In this document: one piece after another, positions 24,790 through 35,747 of the stretch | How positions within the stretch are numbered: position 1 is the first letter of the stretch | Layout of the letters: the number at the start of each line of letters is the position of its first letter | DNA from: an uncultured Selenomonadales bacterium | GTDB lineage: Bacteria; Bacillota; Negativicutes; Selenomonadales; Selenomonadaceae | Direction: 5' to 3' | Assembly: GCA_900314765.1 (NCBI GenBank) | Contig: OMWN01000079.1 | Span: 1-47,445 of the forward strand | DNA: 47,445 nt | Notes under the pieces: model-generated | What the model saw: only the letters and a program-made list of their open reading frames with translations | Told to the model about the DNA's origin: nothing | Databases searched by the model: none | Position numbers and translations under genes: made by a program

Positions 24790-25122
24790 ATGGAAGCCAA
24801 AGCAGTTGCAAGATATGTTCGCATAGCGCCGCGCAAAGTTCGTGTCGTCATGGATCTCATCCGTGGCAAGAACGTCGCGGACGCATTTGCGATTTTGAAA
24901 TTCACGCCGAAAGCCGGCGCTGAAGTCATAGAGAAAGTTTTGAAGTCCGCTGTCGCGAACGCGGAGAACAATTTCGATATGAATGTCGACAAGCTCTACG
25001 TTTCGTCAGCATTCGTTGATCAGGGTCCGACGCTCAAGCGCATTCATCCGCGTTCCCGCGGGCAGGCGTTCAGCATCCTGAAAAGAACATCGCACGTCAC
25101 GGTCGTCGTTGCCGAAAAATAA
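24790..25122 (+). CDS. rplV: Large subunit ribosomal protein L22
   Basis: The 110-residue product begins [23 protein letters not shown]. Its beta-hairpin ([19 protein letters not shown]) lines the nascent-peptide tunnel near L4. ATG 24790 follows AAAGGAG. Confidence 0.99.
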   Translation: MEAKAVARYVRIAPRKVRVVMDLIRGKNVADAFAILKFTPKAGAEVIEKVLKSAVANAENNFDMNVDKLYVSSAFVDQGPTLKRIHPRSRGQAFSILKRTSHVTVVVAEK

Positions 25123-25140
25123 TTCAAGGAGGGAAACGTA

Positions 25141-25815
25141 TTGGGTCAGAAAGTCAATCCGAATGGCATGCGCCTCGGCGTCATAAAGTCATGGGACGCC
25201 AAGTGGTATGCCGACAAGGATTTTGCAAAGAATCTGCATGAGGACATAAGAATCCGCGATTACCTGATGAAAAGCCTCCAGGCAGCGGGGATTTCTCGTG
25301 TCGAGACAGAGCGCTCCAAGAAGCGCCTTCGTCTCACGATACACACCGCGAAGCCGGGCATGGTCATTGGCAAGGGCGGCGCTGGCATCGAGCAGATAAA
25401 GAATGGTCTTAAGAATTACACGGACGCGGAGCGCGTTGACATAGACATCGCCGAGGTCAAGTCCCCGGACATGGACGCAAAGCTCGTCGCGGAGAATGTC
25501 GCATCGCAGCTTGAGCGCCGCATCGCATTCCGCCGTGCAATGAAGTCCTGCGTAGGCCGCACGATGCGCGCCGGCGCACAGGGCATAAAGATAATGGTCT
25601 CCGGTCGCCTCGGCGGCGCTGAGATCGCGCGCAGGGAGTCATATCGTGAGGGAAGCATTCCGCTTCATACGCTCCGCGCTGACATAGACTATGGGACGGC
25701 GGAAGCCAACACGACCTACGGCCGCATCGGCGTGAAGGTCTGGATCTTCAAGGGCGAGATACTCCCTGAGAGGAAAGCAAAGGCTCCTGTCGTCAAGGAA
25801 GGGAGCGAAGCCTGA
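25141..25815 (+). CDS. rpsC: Small subunit ribosomal protein S3
   Basis: The 224-residue product has an N-terminal KH domain with the GXXG loop in [13 protein letters not shown] and the C-terminal [12 protein letters not shown] domain; it forms part of the mRNA entry channel. Start TTG 25141 follows AGGAGGG. All three Ile-Lys pairs use ATA for Ile. The stop overlaps the rplP ATG by one base. Confidence 0.99.
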   Translation: MGQKVNPNGMRLGVIKSWDAKWYADKDFAKNLHEDIRIRDYLMKSLQAAGISRVETERSKKRLRLTIHTAKPGMVIGKGGAGIEQIKNGLKNYTDAERVDIDIAEVKSPDMDAKLVAENVASQLERRIAFRRAMKSCVGRTMRAGAQGIKIMVSGRLGGAEIARRESYREGSIPLHTLRADIDYGTAEANTTYGRIGVKVWIFKGEILPERKAKAPVVKEGSEA

Positions 25816-26255
25816 TGCTGTTACCAAAAAGGACAAAATACCGCAAGCAGTTCCGCGGCCGCATGAAGGGCAAGGCCCATCGCGGCAACACGGTGTCCCA
25901 TGGCCAGTTCGGCCTCATGGCCCTCGAGCCGGCATGGATCACGAACCGTCAGATTGAGGCAGCCCGCATAGCGATGACCCGCTACATAAAGCGCGGCGGC
26001 CAGGTCTGGATAAAGATATTCCCTGACAAGCCAGTCACGGCGAAGCCGGCTGAGACCCGCATGGGCAGCGGCAAGGGATCACCTGAGTACTGGGTGGCAG
26101 TCGTAAAGCCTGGTCGCGTGCTCTTCGAGATGGATGGCATCCCAGAGGAGGTAGCGAAAGAGGCAATGCGCCTCGCGGGAAACAAGCTTCCAATCAAGAC
26201 GAAGTTTGTGAAGCGTGAGGACAGCAAAGAGGGCGGTGAAGTAAATGAAGGTTAA
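25815..26255 (+). CDS. rplP: Large subunit ribosomal protein L16
   Basis: The 146-residue product begins [23 protein letters not shown] and contains [18 protein letters not shown], organising the A-site region of 23S rRNA. ATG 25815 overlaps the rpsC stop, and its own 3' end overlaps rpmC by 11 bp. Confidence 0.99.
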   Translation: MLLPKRTKYRKQFRGRMKGKAHRGNTVSHGQFGLMALEPAWITNRQIEAARIAMTRYIKRGGQVWIKIFPDKPVTAKPAETRMGSGKGSPEYWVAVVKPGRVLFEMDGIPEEVAKEAMRLAGNKLPIKTKFVKREDSKEGGEVNEG

Positions 26256-26463
26256 TGAGATTCGCAAGGAGATACGTGAAATGCAGGACGGCGAGCTCGT
26301 CACAAAGCTTGCCTCTCTCAAAGAGGAGCTCTTCAACCTCCGCTTCCAGCTCGCCACGGGTCAGCTAGAGAACCCGGCGCGCATCCGCGAAGTCAAAAAG
26401 ACGATAGCGCGCATTAAGACCGTTCAGAGAGAGCGGGAACTTGAGGCACAGAAGAAGGCCTGA
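26245..26463 (+). CDS. rpmC: Large subunit ribosomal protein L29
   Basis: The 72-residue all-helical protein ([44 protein letters not shown]) sits near L23 at the tunnel exit. Its ATG lies within the last codons of rplP, so it is translationally coupled. Confidence 0.98.
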   Translation: MKVNEIRKEIREMQDGELVTKLASLKEELFNLRFQLATGQLENPARIREVKKTIARIKTVQRERELEAQKKA

Positions 26464-26493
26464 TGGCCTTATTAAAGAGGAAGGAGGCTCCCT

Positions 26494-26751
26494 ATGAGCG
26501 AGAGAAACATGCGCAAGACGCGTGTGGGCGTTGTCACGAGCGACAAGATGGACAAGACCGTCGTCGTCGCCGTCAAGGATATCGAGCAGCACAAGCTTTA
26601 CAAGAAGGCCGTCAAGAAGACCGTCAAGTTCAAGGCGCATGACGAGGAAAATGATGCTCACATTGGCGACAAGGTTGAGATCATGGAGACGCGCCCACTT
26701 TCGAAGGACAAGCATTTCCGCGTTGTCAAAGTCTTGGAAAGGGCAAAATAA
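26494..26751 (+). CDS. rpsQ: Small subunit ribosomal protein S17
   Basis: The 85-residue OB-fold protein has [21 protein letters not shown] and the [19 protein letters not shown]-terminal segment typical of the family. ATG 26494 follows AAGGAGG. Confidence 0.98.
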   Translation: MSERNMRKTRVGVVTSDKMDKTVVVAVKDIEQHKLYKKAVKKTVKFKAHDEENDAHIGDKVEIMETRPLSKDKHFRVVKVLERAK

Positions 26752-26777
26752 TTTAAACCCATGAAGGAGGGAAAGAA

Positions 26778-27146
26778 ATGATACAGCAGCAGACCATGCT
26801 GAACGTTGGCGACAACACAGGCGCCAAGCAGATCATGTGCATCCGCGTCATGGGCGGCTCATTCAGGAGATATGCCAATATCGGTGATGTCATCGTTGCA
26901 TCAGTGAAGCAGGCAGCACCTGGCGGAATGGTAAAGAAGGGCGAGGTCGTCAAGGCTGTCGTCGTCAGGAGCGTGAAGGGCGTCCGTCGTGCTGATGGCT
27001 CCTATATCCGCTTCGACGAGAACGCAGCTGTCATCATAAAGGATGACAACACGCCGCGCGGCACACGTATTTTTGGCCCAGTGGCCAGAGAGCTTCGTGA
27101 CAAGAACTTCATGAAGATCGTCTCACTGGCACCAGAGGTACTTTGA
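26778..27146 (+). CDS. rplN: Large subunit ribosomal protein L14
   Basis: The 122-residue product ([54 protein letters not shown]) contributes to subunit bridges. ATG 26778 follows AAGGAGGG. It is the first gene of the classical spc set, but no promoter separates it from rpsQ. Confidence 0.99.
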   Translation: MIQQQTMLNVGDNTGAKQIMCIRVMGGSFRRYANIGDVIVASVKQAAPGGMVKKGEVVKAVVVRSVKGVRRADGSYIRFDENAAVIIKDDNTPRGTRIFGPVARELRDKNFMKIVSLAPEVL

Positions 27147-27175
27147 TAGATATCTTTTAGCGAGGAGGTGTCATT

Positions 27176-27526
27176 TTGCTTACAAACAAAGGTCCACAGC
27201 CAAAGAATCACATGCACGTGAAGAAGGGCGACAAGGTCGTTGTCCTTTCCGGCAAAGATAAAGGCCAGCAGGGCGAGATCATTGAGGCTATACCAAAGAA
27301 GATGAAGGTCGTCGTCGCAGGCGTCAACAAGGTGAAGCGCCACATGAAGCCGAACCAGAAGTACCCGAACGGCGGCATCATCACGCGCGAGTCGCCTCTC
27401 AATGTGTCGAAGGTCATGCTTGTATGCCCGTCATGCAAGAAGCCGACCCGCATTGCGAAGAAGCTCGTCAATGGCAAGTTCGTCCGCGCCTGCAAGAAGT
27501 GCGGCGAGGTCATCGACAACAAATAA
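27176..27526 (+). CDS. rplX: Large subunit ribosomal protein L24
   Basis: The 116-residue product has the KOW domain ([22 protein letters not shown]) and a C-terminal zinc-ribbon-like pair, CPSC and CKKCG. It initiates 50S assembly. Start TTG 27176 follows GAGGAGGTG. Confidence 0.98.
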   Translation: MLTNKGPQPKNHMHVKKGDKVVVLSGKDKGQQGEIIEAIPKKMKVVVAGVNKVKRHMKPNQKYPNGGIITRESPLNVSKVMLVCPSCKKPTRIAKKLVNGKFVRACKKCGEVIDNK

Positions 27527-27549
27527 AAAATCGGAAAGGAGGATCATAG

Positions 27550-28089
27550 TTGGATAGATTGCAGGAAAAGTACGTTAAGGAAGTCTGCCCGGAGATGACG
27601 AAGAAGTTCGGCTATAAGAACGTCATGGAGCTTCCGAAGATCGAAAAGGTCATCATCAACATGGGCGTCGGTGAGGCTGTTGGCAATCCGAAGGCACTCG
27701 ATGCCGCTGTCGCAGACCTTACTCTCATCGCTGGCCAGAAGCCAGTCGTCACCCGCGCAAAGAAGTCCATCGCGACATGGAAGGTCCGTCAGGGCATGCC
27801 AATCGGCGCGAAGGTCACGCTCCGCGGAGTCAGGATGTATCAGTTCCTCGATAAATTCATGAACATCGCGCTGCCGCGTGTTCGCGATTTCCAAGGTGTG
27901 AGCGGCAAGGCATTTGATGGCCGCGGCAACTACTCCGTTGGCCTCAAGGAGCAGCTCATATTCCCAGAGATCGATTATGACAAGATCGACAAGGTTCGCG
28001 GCATGAATGTCGTCATCGTCACCACGGCGAAGACGGACGAGGAGGCAAAAGAGCTCCTCGCGCTCATGGGCATGCCGTTTGCCGCATGA
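27550..28089 (+). CDS. rplE: Large subunit ribosomal protein L5
   Basis: The 179-residue 5S rRNA-binding protein shows [20 protein letters not shown] and [27 protein letters not shown]. Start TTG 27550 has AAGGAGG upstream. Confidence 0.99.
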   Translation: MDRLQEKYVKEVCPEMTKKFGYKNVMELPKIEKVIINMGVGEAVGNPKALDAAVADLTLIAGQKPVVTRAKKSIATWKVRQGMPIGAKVTLRGVRMYQFLDKFMNIALPRVRDFQGVSGKAFDGRGNYSVGLKEQLIFPEIDYDKIDKVRGMNVVIVTTAKTDEEAKELLALMGMPFAA

Positions 28090-28110
28090 AGCTAAAAGGA
28101 GGATTATACA

Positions 28111-28296
28111 GTGGCTAAAAAGGCTTTGATTGAGAAATGGAGCCGTGAGCCGAAGTTCAAGGTTCGCAAGTACAACCGTTGCAAGATTTGCGGTCGTCCG
28201 CATGGCTATATGAGAAAGTTTGACATGTGCCGCATTTGCTTCAGAGAGCTGAGCTATGCCGGCGCTATCCCTGGCGTGACAAAGGCCAGCTGGTAA
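28111..28296 (+). CDS. rpsZ: Small subunit ribosomal protein S14, zinc-binding type Z
   Basis: The 61-residue short form of S14 carries two CxxC pairs, CKIC and CRIC, separated by [12 protein letters not shown], that bind zinc. This compact type is usual in Bacillota and differs from the about 100-residue zinc-free form, which may exist elsewhere in the genome. Start GTG 28111 follows AAAGGAGG. Confidence 0.98.
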   Translation: MAKKALIEKWSREPKFKVRKYNRCKICGRPHGYMRKFDMCRICFRELSYAGAIPGVTKASW

Positions 28297-28330
28297 CAAT
28301 AAACATTGAAAGAAAGGAGGATATCGATTC

Positions 28331-28729
28331 ATGACAATGACTGATCCTATTGCAGATATGCTTACCCGCCTTCGCAATGCGAACTCTGTTCTGCACGACA
28401 AGGTGGAAATCCCTGGCTCAAAGATAAAGAAAGCGATTGCAGCCGTCCTGAAGGATGAAGGCTTCATAAAGGACTTCGTCTTCAAGGAAAATGAGAAGCA
28501 GGGCGTCCTCATCGTGACGCTCAAGTACGGCCCGAACCGCGAGAAGGTTATCTCCGGCATAAAGCGCATATCGAAGCCTGGCCTTCGCATGTACGCGAAG
28601 TGCGCAGAGCTTCCGCGCGTTCTCGGCGGCCTCGGCATCGCCATTATATCCACATCGCATGGCATAATGAGCGACAAGGCTGCACGCAAGGCCGGACTCG
28701 GCGGCGAGATCATCGCTTACGTCTGGTAA
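28331..28729 (+). CDS. rpsH: Small subunit ribosomal protein S8
   Basis: The 132-residue product has [15 protein letters not shown] and the C-terminal [26 protein letters not shown] motif that binds helix 21 of 16S rRNA. S8 represses the spc operon in E. coli; no such site is identified here. ATG 28331 (second Met two codons later is also possible). Confidence 0.98.
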   Translation: MTMTDPIADMLTRLRNANSVLHDKVEIPGSKIKKAIAAVLKDEGFIKDFVFKENEKQGVLIVTLKYGPNREKVISGIKRISKPGLRMYAKCAELPRVLGGLGIAIISTSHGIMSDKAARKAGLGGEIIAYVW

Positions 28730-28755
28730 AATCTTTTGAGCTAGGAGGTGGAAAG

Positions 28756-29307
28756 ATGTCAAGAATTGGAAGAGCACCAATAAATGTTCCGTCCGGCGTG
28801 ACTGTCACGCTTGGCGATGATAATAAAGTTACGGTCAAAGGACCAAAGGGCGAGCTTTCAAGGACGCTCCATCGCGACATGAAGGTCGAGATGAAGGACG
28901 GTGTCATCACTGTCTCGCGTCCGTCCGATGAGAAAAATCATCGCTCGCTTCACGGCCTCACGCGCACGCTCATCAACAACATGATCGAGGGCGTGACGAA
29001 GGGTTTCTCTAAGAACCTCGAGATAAACGGCGTCGGCTATCGTGCCGTAAAGCAGGGCAAGAACCTCACGCTGTCGCTCGGCTTCTCGCATCCAGTTATC
29101 GTTGAGCCGCCTGCGGGCATCACGCTCGACGCACCGGCAGCCAACAAGATTGTCGTCTCCGGCCCCGACAAGGAGCTCGTCGGCGAGATGGCTGCAAAGA
29201 TCCGCGCTTTCAGAGGTCCAGAGCCATACAAGGGCAAGGGCATAAAGTATGAGGGCGAGCACATTCGCCGCAAGGTCGGCAAAGCTGGAGCAAAGGGCAA
29301 GAAATAA
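28756..29307 (+). CDS. rplF: Large subunit ribosomal protein L6
   Basis: The 183-residue two-domain protein begins [14 protein letters not shown] and ends with the [23 protein letters not shown] motif that contacts the sarcin-ricin region. ATG 28756 follows AGGAGGTG; the open frame upstream overlaps rpsH and is not used. Confidence 0.98.
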   Translation: MSRIGRAPINVPSGVTVTLGDDNKVTVKGPKGELSRTLHRDMKVEMKDGVITVSRPSDEKNHRSLHGLTRTLINNMIEGVTKGFSKNLEINGVGYRAVKQGKNLTLSLGFSHPVIVEPPAGITLDAPAANKIVVSGPDKELVGEMAAKIRAFRGPEPYKGKGIKYEGEHIRRKVGKAGAKGKK

Positions 29308-29340
29308 GACCCTGACATTATATAGAAAGGAGCGATTCGT

Positions 29341-29700
29341 GTGTTTCGTAAGTTCGACAAGAACGCAGCGCGCATCAAGCGCCATCTCCGTATCCGCAAC
29401 CATGTTGCGGGCACGGCTGAGCGTCCTCGCCTCGATGTCTTCCGCAGCCTGAACCATATCTACGCTCAGGTCATCGATGACAAAAAGGGCATAACGCTCG
29501 TATCGGCAAGCACGATGGACAAGGACTTCGAGGGCTACGGCGGCAACGTCGAGGCTGCAAAGAAAGTCGGCGCGGCCATCGCGAAGAAGGCACTCGAAAA
29601 AGGAATAGATACGGTCGTTTTCGATCGTGGCGGATATATATATCATGGCCGTGTAGCGGCGCTTGCTGAGGCAGCTCGCGAAGGCGGACTCAAATTCTAA
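29341..29700 (+). CDS. rplR: Large subunit ribosomal protein L18
   Basis: The 119-residue 5S rRNA-binding protein shows [20 protein letters not shown] and the C-terminal [24 protein letters not shown] motif. Start GTG 29341 follows AAAGGAGCG. Confidence 0.98.
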   Translation: MFRKFDKNAARIKRHLRIRNHVAGTAERPRLDVFRSLNHIYAQVIDDKKGITLVSASTMDKDFEGYGGNVEAAKKVGAAIAKKALEKGIDTVVFDRGGYIYHGRVAALAEAAREGGLKF

Positions 29701-29722
29701 TAAAAGAAAAGGAGGTAAATGA

Positions 29723-30247
29723 ATGGCTAGGAATGACAGAGATCGTGACAGGAACAGGGAAGAGAATCCTGAGTTCCAGGAGAAAGTCGTTTACATAAAT
29801 CGTGTTGCTAAGGTCGTCAAAGGCGGTCGCCGTTTCTCGTTCTCCGCGCTTGTCGTCGTCGGCAACCAGAAGGGCAAGGTCGGCGTTGGACTCGGCAAGG
29901 CAGCTGAGGTGCCGGAGGCAATCCGCAAGGGCATCGAGGATGCGAAGAAGAACCTCATCGAGGTCGCTCTTCATGGCCAGACCATCCCTCATGAGATCAT
30001 CGGCGTGTTCGGCGCAGGCAGGGTGCTTTTGAAGCCGGCTGCAAAAGGTACCGGCGTCATCGCCGGCGGCCCGGCGCGTGCAGTGCTCGAGCTCGCGGGC
30101 GTTCGTGACATCCTCACGAAGTCGCTTGGCTCGTCGAACCCGAACAACATGGTCCGCGCGACCATCACAGGACTCTCGCAGCTGAAGCGCGCAGAGCGTG
30201 TGGCTGAGCTCCGTGGCAAGACGGTGCAGGAACTTTTGGGATACTGA
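29723..30247 (+). CDS. rpsE: Small subunit ribosomal protein S5
   Basis: The 174-residue product has the double-stranded-RNA-binding-like N domain ([27 protein letters not shown]) and [20 protein letters not shown], where error-prone or spectinomycin-related changes map in other species. An Asp/Arg-rich N-terminal extension (about 16 residues) precedes the core. ATG 29723 follows AAGGAGG. Confidence 0.98.
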   Translation: MARNDRDRDRNREENPEFQEKVVYINRVAKVVKGGRRFSFSALVVVGNQKGKVGVGLGKAAEVPEAIRKGIEDAKKNLIEVALHGQTIPHEIIGVFGAGRVLLKPAAKGTGVIAGGPARAVLELAGVRDILTKSLGSSNPNNMVRATITGLSQLKRAERVAELRGKTVQELLGY

Positions 30248-30261
30248 GGAGGATATTTTTA

Positions 30262-30447
30262 ATGGCAAAGCTAAAAGTAACTCTGACCAGAAGTGTCATC
30301 GGCCGTCCGGAGACGCAGCGCAAGACTGTCAAATCTTTGGGGCTTCACAAGATGCATTCGTCGAACGTGCTTCCTGACGATCCATCTACCCGCGGTCAGA
30401 TTTTCAAAGTCAAACACCTTGTTACGGTGGAAGAGATAGCAGACTGA
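30262..30447 (+). CDS. rpmD: Large subunit ribosomal protein L30
   Basis: The 61-residue product ([27 protein letters not shown], then the [15 protein letters not shown] segment) is the usual bacterial length. ATG 30262 lies 14 bp after rpsE. Confidence 0.97.
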   Translation: MAKLKVTLTRSVIGRPETQRKTVKSLGLHKMHSSNVLPDDPSTRGQIFKVKHLVTVEEIAD

Positions 30448-30465
30448 AAAAGGGAGGTGCAATAG

Positions 30466-30906
30466 ATGAAACTTCATGAATTAGCTCCAGCTGAGGGTGC
30501 AAGATCAAAGCGCACGCGTCGCGGTCGTGGCCTCGGCTCAGGACTTGGCAAGACGGCAGGCCGTGGCATGAAAGGCCAGAAGTCGCGCACGGGCGCAAGC
30601 ATCCGCACGGGCTTTGAGGGCGGCCAGATGCCAATCTATAGGCGTCTTCCTAAGCGCGGATTTAAGAATATCTGGGCTAAGGTCTACGCAGAGGTCAATG
30701 TCTCGACGCTCAATCGCTTCGAGGACGGCGCAAAGGTTGATCCAGTCGCGCTCGTTGAGGCTGGCATTTTGAAGAACGTGCATGACGGCGTGCGCATCCT
30801 TGGCGACGGCGAGCTCACGAAGAGCCTCACGGTCGTGGCGCACGGCTTCACGAAGACGGCACAGGAGAAAATAACGGCGGCAGGCGGAAAAGTCGAGGTG
30901 ATCTGA
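30466..30906 (+). CDS. rplO: Large subunit ribosomal protein L15
   Basis: The 146-residue product has the long Gly/Arg-rich N-terminal extension ([20 protein letters not shown]) that threads into 23S rRNA, followed by [18 protein letters not shown] 30466 follows GGGAGGTG. The rplO stop is directly followed by secY. Confidence 0.98.
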   Translation: MKLHELAPAEGARSKRTRRGRGLGSGLGKTAGRGMKGQKSRTGASIRTGFEGGQMPIYRRLPKRGFKNIWAKVYAEVNVSTLNRFEDGAKVDPVALVEAGILKNVHDGVRILGDGELTKSLTVVAHGFTKTAQEKITAAGGKVEVI

Positions 30907-30907
30907 G

Positions 30908-32164
30908 GTGCTCTCAGCCCTTGCGAACATCTATCGGATCCCGGAGCTGCGCGACAAGGTGATATTCACCCTCATCATGTTCGCAGTCTTCAGGCTCGGG
31001 ACTCACATCCCAGTGCCGGGAGTCGATCCGGCCGTCATTGAGAGGCTTTTCAATAGCGGCAACCTTTTCGGCTTGCTTGACTTGTTCTCTGGCGGTGCGC
31101 TCAGCAAATTTTCCATCTTTGCGATGAGCATCACCCCTTATATCAACGCTTCCATCATCATACAGCTTCTCACGGTCGTCATACCGAAGCTGGAAGAGTG
31201 GTCTAAGGAAGGCCAGGAAGGGCATAAGAAAACAACCCAGGTCACACGTTATCTCACAATAGCGCTTGCGCTCATTCAGGCAATCGGCATGTCGATTGGT
31301 CTGAAGGATGCAATCCTCAATCCGGGGATTGTGTCGATACTCATCATAGCAATAACGCTCACGGCGGGAACGGTGTTCCTCATGTGGGTGGGCGAGCAGA
31401 TCACGGCTCAGGGCGTCGGAAACGGCATATCGCTCATCATCTTCGCCGGCATCGTGGCTGCGCTGCCAAAAAATCTTGGAACCATATACCAGTACTTGAA
31501 GGCTGGCACAATAAGTGGCATAAACGTTGTAGTGTTTTCCGTAATAGCGGTCGCCATGGTCGTGTTCGTCATCATGATACACCAAGGCTATCGCAGAATC
31601 CCGATTTCGTACGCGAAACGGGTTGTCGGCCAGAGATCTTATGGCGGACATTCGAGTCACATCCCGCTGAAGGTTGACCAGGCGGGAGTCATCCCAATAA
31701 TCTTTGCGTCATCCGTGCTGATGTTTCCAGTAACCATTGCCCAGTTTATTGATGTACAATGGGTAAAAACAATCGCCAGGTATTTTGAGTGGGGTACACC
31801 GCTGCAGACGAGCCTCTACGCGCTCCTCATCATATTCTTCACTTATTTTTACACTGCGGTTACTGTAAAGATATCGGATATGGCAGAGAATCTGAAAAAA
31901 TACGGTGGCTTCATACCGGGCATTCGTCCGGGCAAGCCCACTGAGGATTATTTGGATCATGTCTTGACGCGTATCACGCTTGCAGGCGCATTTTTCCTCG
32001 CGTTCATCGCGATACTGCCGAATATGGTCGCAGGAGCGACTCATATCGAAGGTGTGTACTTCGGCGGCACGGCTCTCCTCATCGTTGTCGGGGTTGCGCT
32101 CGACACGATGAAGCAGATTGAGGCGATGGTCGTCATGCGCCACTATGAAGGATTTATGAAATAG
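30908..32164 (+). CDS. secY: Protein translocase subunit SecY
   Basis: SecY is the channel of the Sec translocon in the inner membrane. The 418-residue product should have ten transmembrane helices; recognisable parts are [12 protein letters not shown] (first helix end), the [27 protein letters not shown] plug/TM2 segment, and [31 protein letters not shown]. Start GTG 30908 lies 1 bp after the rplO stop with GAGGTGA 6 bp upstream. Confidence 0.98.
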   Translation: MLSALANIYRIPELRDKVIFTLIMFAVFRLGTHIPVPGVDPAVIERLFNSGNLFGLLDLFSGGALSKFSIFAMSITPYINASIIIQLLTVVIPKLEEWSKEGQEGHKKTTQVTRYLTIALALIQAIGMSIGLKDAILNPGIVSILIIAITLTAGTVFLMWVGEQITAQGVGNGISLIIFAGIVAALPKNLGTIYQYLKAGTISGINVVVFSVIAVAMVVFVIMIHQGYRRIPISYAKRVVGQRSYGGHSSHIPLKVDQAGVIPIIFASSVLMFPVTIAQFIDVQWVKTIARYFEWGTPLQTSLYALLIIFFTYFYTAVTVKISDMAENLKKYGGFIPGIRPGKPTEDYLDHVLTRITLAGAFFLAFIAILPNMVAGATHIEGVYFGGTALLIVVGVALDTMKQIEAMVVMRHYEGFMK

Positions 32165-32174
32165 GAGGAAAAAC

Positions 32175-32825
32175 ATGTATATCCTGCTGATGGGGCCTCC
32201 GGGTGCCGGAAAGGGCACTCAGGCTGCCAATCTTGTAAAGGAATTCTCCATACCTCATATCTCGACCGGCGACATGTTCCGTGCCGCGGTCAAGGAGGGA
32301 ACGGAGCTTGGAAAAAAGGCGAAGGCCTGCATGGACGAGGGCAAGCTCGTGCCTGACGATGTCACGATCGGCATTGTCCGCGAGAGACTCGGAAAGCCTG
32401 ACTGCAGGAAGGGATTCATCCTTGATGGGTTCCCGAGGACGGTCGAGCAGGCGGATGCCCTCGGCGAGATCCTTGATGGGCTCAATATAAAGCTGACACG
32501 CGTGATCGACATAACGGTGCCCAGCGATGAGCTCATTGATAGGGCAGTCGGACGCCGCATCTGTAAGAAGTGCGGAGCCACGTACCACGTCAAGTTCAGC
32601 CCGACTAAAAAGGAAGGCGTATGCGACGTGTGCGGCGGCGAGACGTATCAGAGGGCAGATGACAGCGCTGAGACAATGAAGAACCGTCTCTCCGTGTACG
32701 AGGAGCAGACGAAGCCTCTCATAGACTACTATCAGAAGGCCGGCGTCTACAGCCGCATCGACGGCAGCCAGCACATCGACAAGGTCTACGAGGATGTCAA
32801 GAAAGCCTTAGACGTCTTGAAGTGA
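32175..32825 (+). CDS. adk: Adenylate kinase
   Basis: Adk interconverts ATP + AMP and 2 ADP. The 216-residue long form has the P-loop [43 protein letters not shown], and a LID with zinc ligands CKKCG and CDVCG. It follows secY by 10 bp. The map gene usually found next is absent. Confidence 0.98.
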   Translation: MYILLMGPPGAGKGTQAANLVKEFSIPHISTGDMFRAAVKEGTELGKKAKACMDEGKLVPDDVTIGIVRERLGKPDCRKGFILDGFPRTVEQADALGEILDGLNIKLTRVIDITVPSDELIDRAVGRRICKKCGATYHVKFSPTKKEGVCDVCGGETYQRADDSAETMKNRLSVYEEQTKPLIDYYQKAGVYSRIDGSQHIDKVYEDVKKALDVLK

Positions 32826-32855
32826 TCCCCCAATGAGGAAGTCACCGATACGAAA

Positions 32856-32876
32856 GCGCCCGGATGGAAGGGGCGC
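32856..32876 (+). other. Hairpin between adk and infA
   Basis: GCGCCC/GGGCGC (32856-32861 with 32871-32876), 9-nt loop, no T-run. It fills much of the 74-bp gap where map is expected in other genomes. Possibly an mRNA processing or pausing structure. Confidence 0.45.
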
Positions 32877-32899
32877 CATAAAGCATAAGGAGTTTGTTT

Positions 32900-33118
32900 A
32901 TGTCCAAGCAAGATGTTATTGAAGTGGAAGGAAAGGTACTTGAGGCATTGCCCAATGCGATGTTTCAGGTCGAGCTGGAAAACGGCCACGTCGTATTGGC
33001 ACATGTCTCAGGCAAGATCCGCATGAATTTCATTCGCATCCTGCCTGGCGACAAGGTCACGATTGAGCTTACACCGTACGACTTGACTCGTGGCCGTATA
33101 ACCTATCGTTTCAAATAA
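32900..33118 (+). CDS. infA: Translation initiation factor IF-1
   Basis: The 72-residue OB-fold protein ([30 protein letters not shown], ending [14 protein letters not shown]) has exactly the usual length. ATG 32900 follows AAGGAG at 7 bp; a TTG two codons upstream is not needed. Confidence 0.98.
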   Translation: MSKQDVIEVEGKVLEALPNAMFQVELENGHVVLAHVSGKIRMNFIRILPGDKVTIELTPYDLTRGRITYRFK

Positions 33119-33182
33119 GACTGAAACGCTGATGTGATGTACGGCTGCGCGCGCGTACAGGAAAGGAAAAAGGAGAGAGCTT

Positions 33183-33296
33183 ATGAAAGTCAAACCTTCA
33201 GTAAAGCCAATTTGTGAAAAATGCAAAGTAATCAAGCGCAAAGGCCGTGTGATGGTCATTTGCGAGAATCCAAAACATAAGCAGAGACAGGGCTGA
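33183..33296 (+). CDS. rpmJ: Large subunit ribosomal protein L36
   Basis: This 37-residue protein ([21 protein letters not shown], then [15 protein letters not shown]) is the zinc-binding form, with Cys11, Cys14, Cys27 and His32/33 region as ligands. ATG 33183 follows AAGGAGAG. It is very short and easily missed. Confidence 0.98.
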   Translation: MKVKPSVKPICEKCKVIKRKGRVMVICENPKHKQRQG

Positions 33297-33317
33297 TAAA
33301 AAGGAGGTGCTTTTTAC

Positions 33318-33692
33318 ATGGCACGTATTGCCGGCGTTGATTTGCCGCGTGACAAAAGAATCGAAATAGCTTTGACATACATTTTCGGCATCGGCCTCAC
33401 GACCTCGAAGAAGCTTCTTGCTGAGGCGGGCGTGAATCCGGATACCCGTACCCGTGACCTCACAGAGGACGAGGTCATAAAGCTCCGTGACCTCATCGAC
33501 AAGGAGGTCGTGGTCGAAGGTGACCTCCGCCGTGAGGTCTCGCTCAACATAAAACGCCTCGTGGAGATTGGCTGCTATCGCGGCCGTCGCCATCGTCTTG
33601 GTCTCCCAGTCCGCGGGCAGAACACGAAGAACAATGCCCGCACACGCAAGGGACCACGCAAGACGATTGCTGGCAAGAAAAAGGAATCATAA
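33318..33692 (+). CDS. rpsM: Small subunit ribosomal protein S13
   Basis: The 124-residue product has [25 protein letters not shown] and the basic C-terminus ([20 protein letters not shown]) that reaches the P-site tRNA. ATG 33318 follows AAGGAGGTG. Confidence 0.99.
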   Translation: MARIAGVDLPRDKRIEIALTYIFGIGLTTSKKLLAEAGVNPDTRTRDLTEDEVIKLRDLIDKEVVVEGDLRREVSLNIKRLVEIGCYRGRRHRLGLPVRGQNTKNNARTRKGPRKTIAGKKKES

Positions 33693-33706
33693 GGGAGGGA
33701 TAGCAG

Positions 33707-34099
33707 TTGGCAGTTAAGAAATCAGTTCGTCCAAAGAAGAAGGACCGCAAAAACGTAGAGTACGGAGTTGCTCATATCAGCTCCACCTTCAACAACACAA
33801 TCGTGACGCTCACTGACAAGAACGGCAACGCGCTCTCATGGGCATCAGCCGGCGGCCTCGGTTTCCGCGGCTCAAGGAAGTCCACGCCTTTCGCGGCTCA
33901 GATGGCAGCGGAGACGGCAGCAAAGGCTGCAATGGAGCACGGCCTGAAGCAGGTCGAGGTCTATGTCAAGGGACCGGGCGCTGGCCGTGAGGCAGCTATC
34001 CGTTCTCTTCAGGCGACAGGCCTGGAAGTCAACATGATAAAAGACGTCACGCCGATTCCGCACAACGGGTGCCGCCCGCCGAAGCGTAGAAGAGTGTAA
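33707..34099 (+). CDS. rpsK: Small subunit ribosomal protein S11
   Basis: The 130-residue product shows [30 protein letters not shown] and ends [17 protein letters not shown]. It forms the 30S platform. Start TTG 33707 follows GGGAGGG. Confidence 0.99.
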   Translation: MAVKKSVRPKKKDRKNVEYGVAHISSTFNNTIVTLTDKNGNALSWASAGGLGFRGSRKSTPFAAQMAAETAAKAAMEHGLKQVEVYVKGPGAGREAAIRSLQATGLEVNMIKDVTPIPHNGCRPPKRRRV

Positions 34100-34115
34100 T
34101 GGAGGCATGAACTAG

Positions 34116-34709
34116 ATGGCAATAGATAGAACCCCAAGACTTAAGAGGTGCCGCGCCCTCGGACTTGAGCCGGCAGTCGTTGGCCTCTCGAAGAAGTCAA
34201 AGCGCCAGCCGAAGCGCCAGATGAGGAAGGTCTCTGAGTACGGCGCACAGCTCAAAGAGAAGCAGAAGGCAAAGTTCATCTACGGCGTGCTCGAGAAGCA
34301 GTTCCGTGGATACTACGACAAGGCAAAGAAGATGCAGGGCGTCACCGGCGAGAATCTTCTCTCACTGCTCGAGCGTCGCATCGACAATGTCGTGTTCCGC
34401 CTTGGCCTTGCGAATACGCGCCGCCAGGCTCGTCAGATTGTCCGTCATGGCCACATTCTGGTCAACGGCAAGAGACTCAATATCCCATCCGCGCTCGTTT
34501 ATGCGAACGACGTGGTAAGCATCGCCGAGAAGAGCCGCTCGAACGGCTTCTTCAAGGAGCTCGCTGAGAACTACAAGGCACTTGCTGTGCCTGGCTGGCT
34601 CTCCGTCGACAGGGATCACCTCACGGGCACCGTGCTCCGCACGCCGAGCCGCGAGGACATCGATGTCCCAGTGAACGAGCAGGCTATCGTCGAGCTCTAC
34701 TCTAAATAA
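34116..34709 (+). CDS. rpsD: Small subunit ribosomal protein S4
   Basis: The 197-residue product is the zinc-free type: its N-terminus ([21 protein letters not shown]) has one Cys only. The S4 RNA-binding domain ([36 protein letters not shown]) is complete. It nucleates 30S assembly and represses the alpha operon in E. coli. ATG 34116 follows GGAGG. Confidence 0.98.
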   Translation: MAIDRTPRLKRCRALGLEPAVVGLSKKSKRQPKRQMRKVSEYGAQLKEKQKAKFIYGVLEKQFRGYYDKAKKMQGVTGENLLSLLERRIDNVVFRLGLANTRRQARQIVRHGHILVNGKRLNIPSALVYANDVVSIAEKSRSNGFFKELAENYKALAVPGWLSVDRDHLTGTVLRTPSREDIDVPVNEQAIVELYSK

Positions 34710-34763
34710 TCTCTTAACATTTCTCCGAATTATTAATGAGATTAGTGGAGGAGGGTTTGGAAA

Positions 34764-35729
34764 ATGGCCGAAAATGAAAAGCCGAAAATCGAAATCGTTG
34801 AGACAAGCGAGGACAATCGCTACGGTAAGTTCGTCTGCGAGCCTCTGGAGCCTGGGTATGGCACGACGCTTGGCAACAGCCTGCGCCGCATCCTGCTTTC
34901 GTCTCTTCAGGGCGCAGCGATAACGACCATCAGGATCGATGGCGTGCTTCATGAGTTCTCGACGATTCCGGGAGTGCGTGACGATGTCACGAATATTATC
35001 CTGAACCTCAAAGAGATGTGCTTCAAGATGTACACCGACGAGCCGAAGGTGCTGCGCATAGACGTCGACGGCGAGAAGGAAGTCACTGGCGCCGACATAA
35101 CGACGGACGCCGACATCGAGGTGCTCAATCCTGAGCAGCACATAGCTACGCTCAACGAGGATGGATCGCTTCACATGGAGATGACTGTCGAGCGTGGCTA
35201 TGGCTACGTCGCGGCAGACAAGAACAAGAAGCCGGACCAGGTCATTGGCATCATCCCGATTGACTCTATATTCTCCCCGGTTGTCCGCGTCAACTACTCT
35301 GTTTCTGACACGCGCGTTGGACAGGCGACCGACTATGACAAGCTGACCATAGAGATATGGACCGACGGCTCGATACGCCCGGAGGAGGCCCTTTCTAGAG
35401 CGGCGATGAACCTCATATCGCACCTCAAGATATTCCAGAACATGGCAGGGCTCCCGGACGAGGAGATAGAGGAAGAGGAAAACCTTCAGCAGGAGGAGGA
35501 CGCGGATACCTCAAAGGTCATGGAAATGACGATAGAGGATCTGGATCTCTCCGTACGCTCGTACAACTGCCTGAAGCGTGCCAATATCAACACGGTGGCA
35601 GACCTCACAGCGAAGACCGAGGAAGACATGATGAAAGTCAGGAACCTCGGCAGGAAGTCGCTTGAGGAAGTCAAGAAGAAGCTCGCTGAGCTCGAGCTGT
35701 CGCTGCGTCACCAGGCACCGGAAGACTAA
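34764..35729 (+). CDS. rpoA: RNA polymerase subunit alpha
   Basis: The 321-residue product has the N-terminal assembly domain ([29 protein letters not shown]), an acidic linker around residues 230-250 ([14 protein letters not shown]), and the C-terminal domain ([37 protein letters not shown]) that binds UP elements and activators. ATG 34764 follows GGAGGAGGG. It is co-transcribed with rpsD and rplQ. Confidence 0.99.
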   Translation: MAENEKPKIEIVETSEDNRYGKFVCEPLEPGYGTTLGNSLRRILLSSLQGAAITTIRIDGVLHEFSTIPGVRDDVTNIILNLKEMCFKMYTDEPKVLRIDVDGEKEVTGADITTDADIEVLNPEQHIATLNEDGSLHMEMTVERGYGYVAADKNKKPDQVIGIIPIDSIFSPVVRVNYSVSDTRVGQATDYDKLTIEIWTDGSIRPEEALSRAAMNLISHLKIFQNMAGLPDEEIEEEENLQQEEDADTSKVMEMTIEDLDLSVRSYNCLKRANINTVADLTAKTEEDMMKVRNLGRKSLEEVKKKLAELELSLRHQAPED

Positions 35730-35747
35730 GAGGAAAGAGGGAAATAA

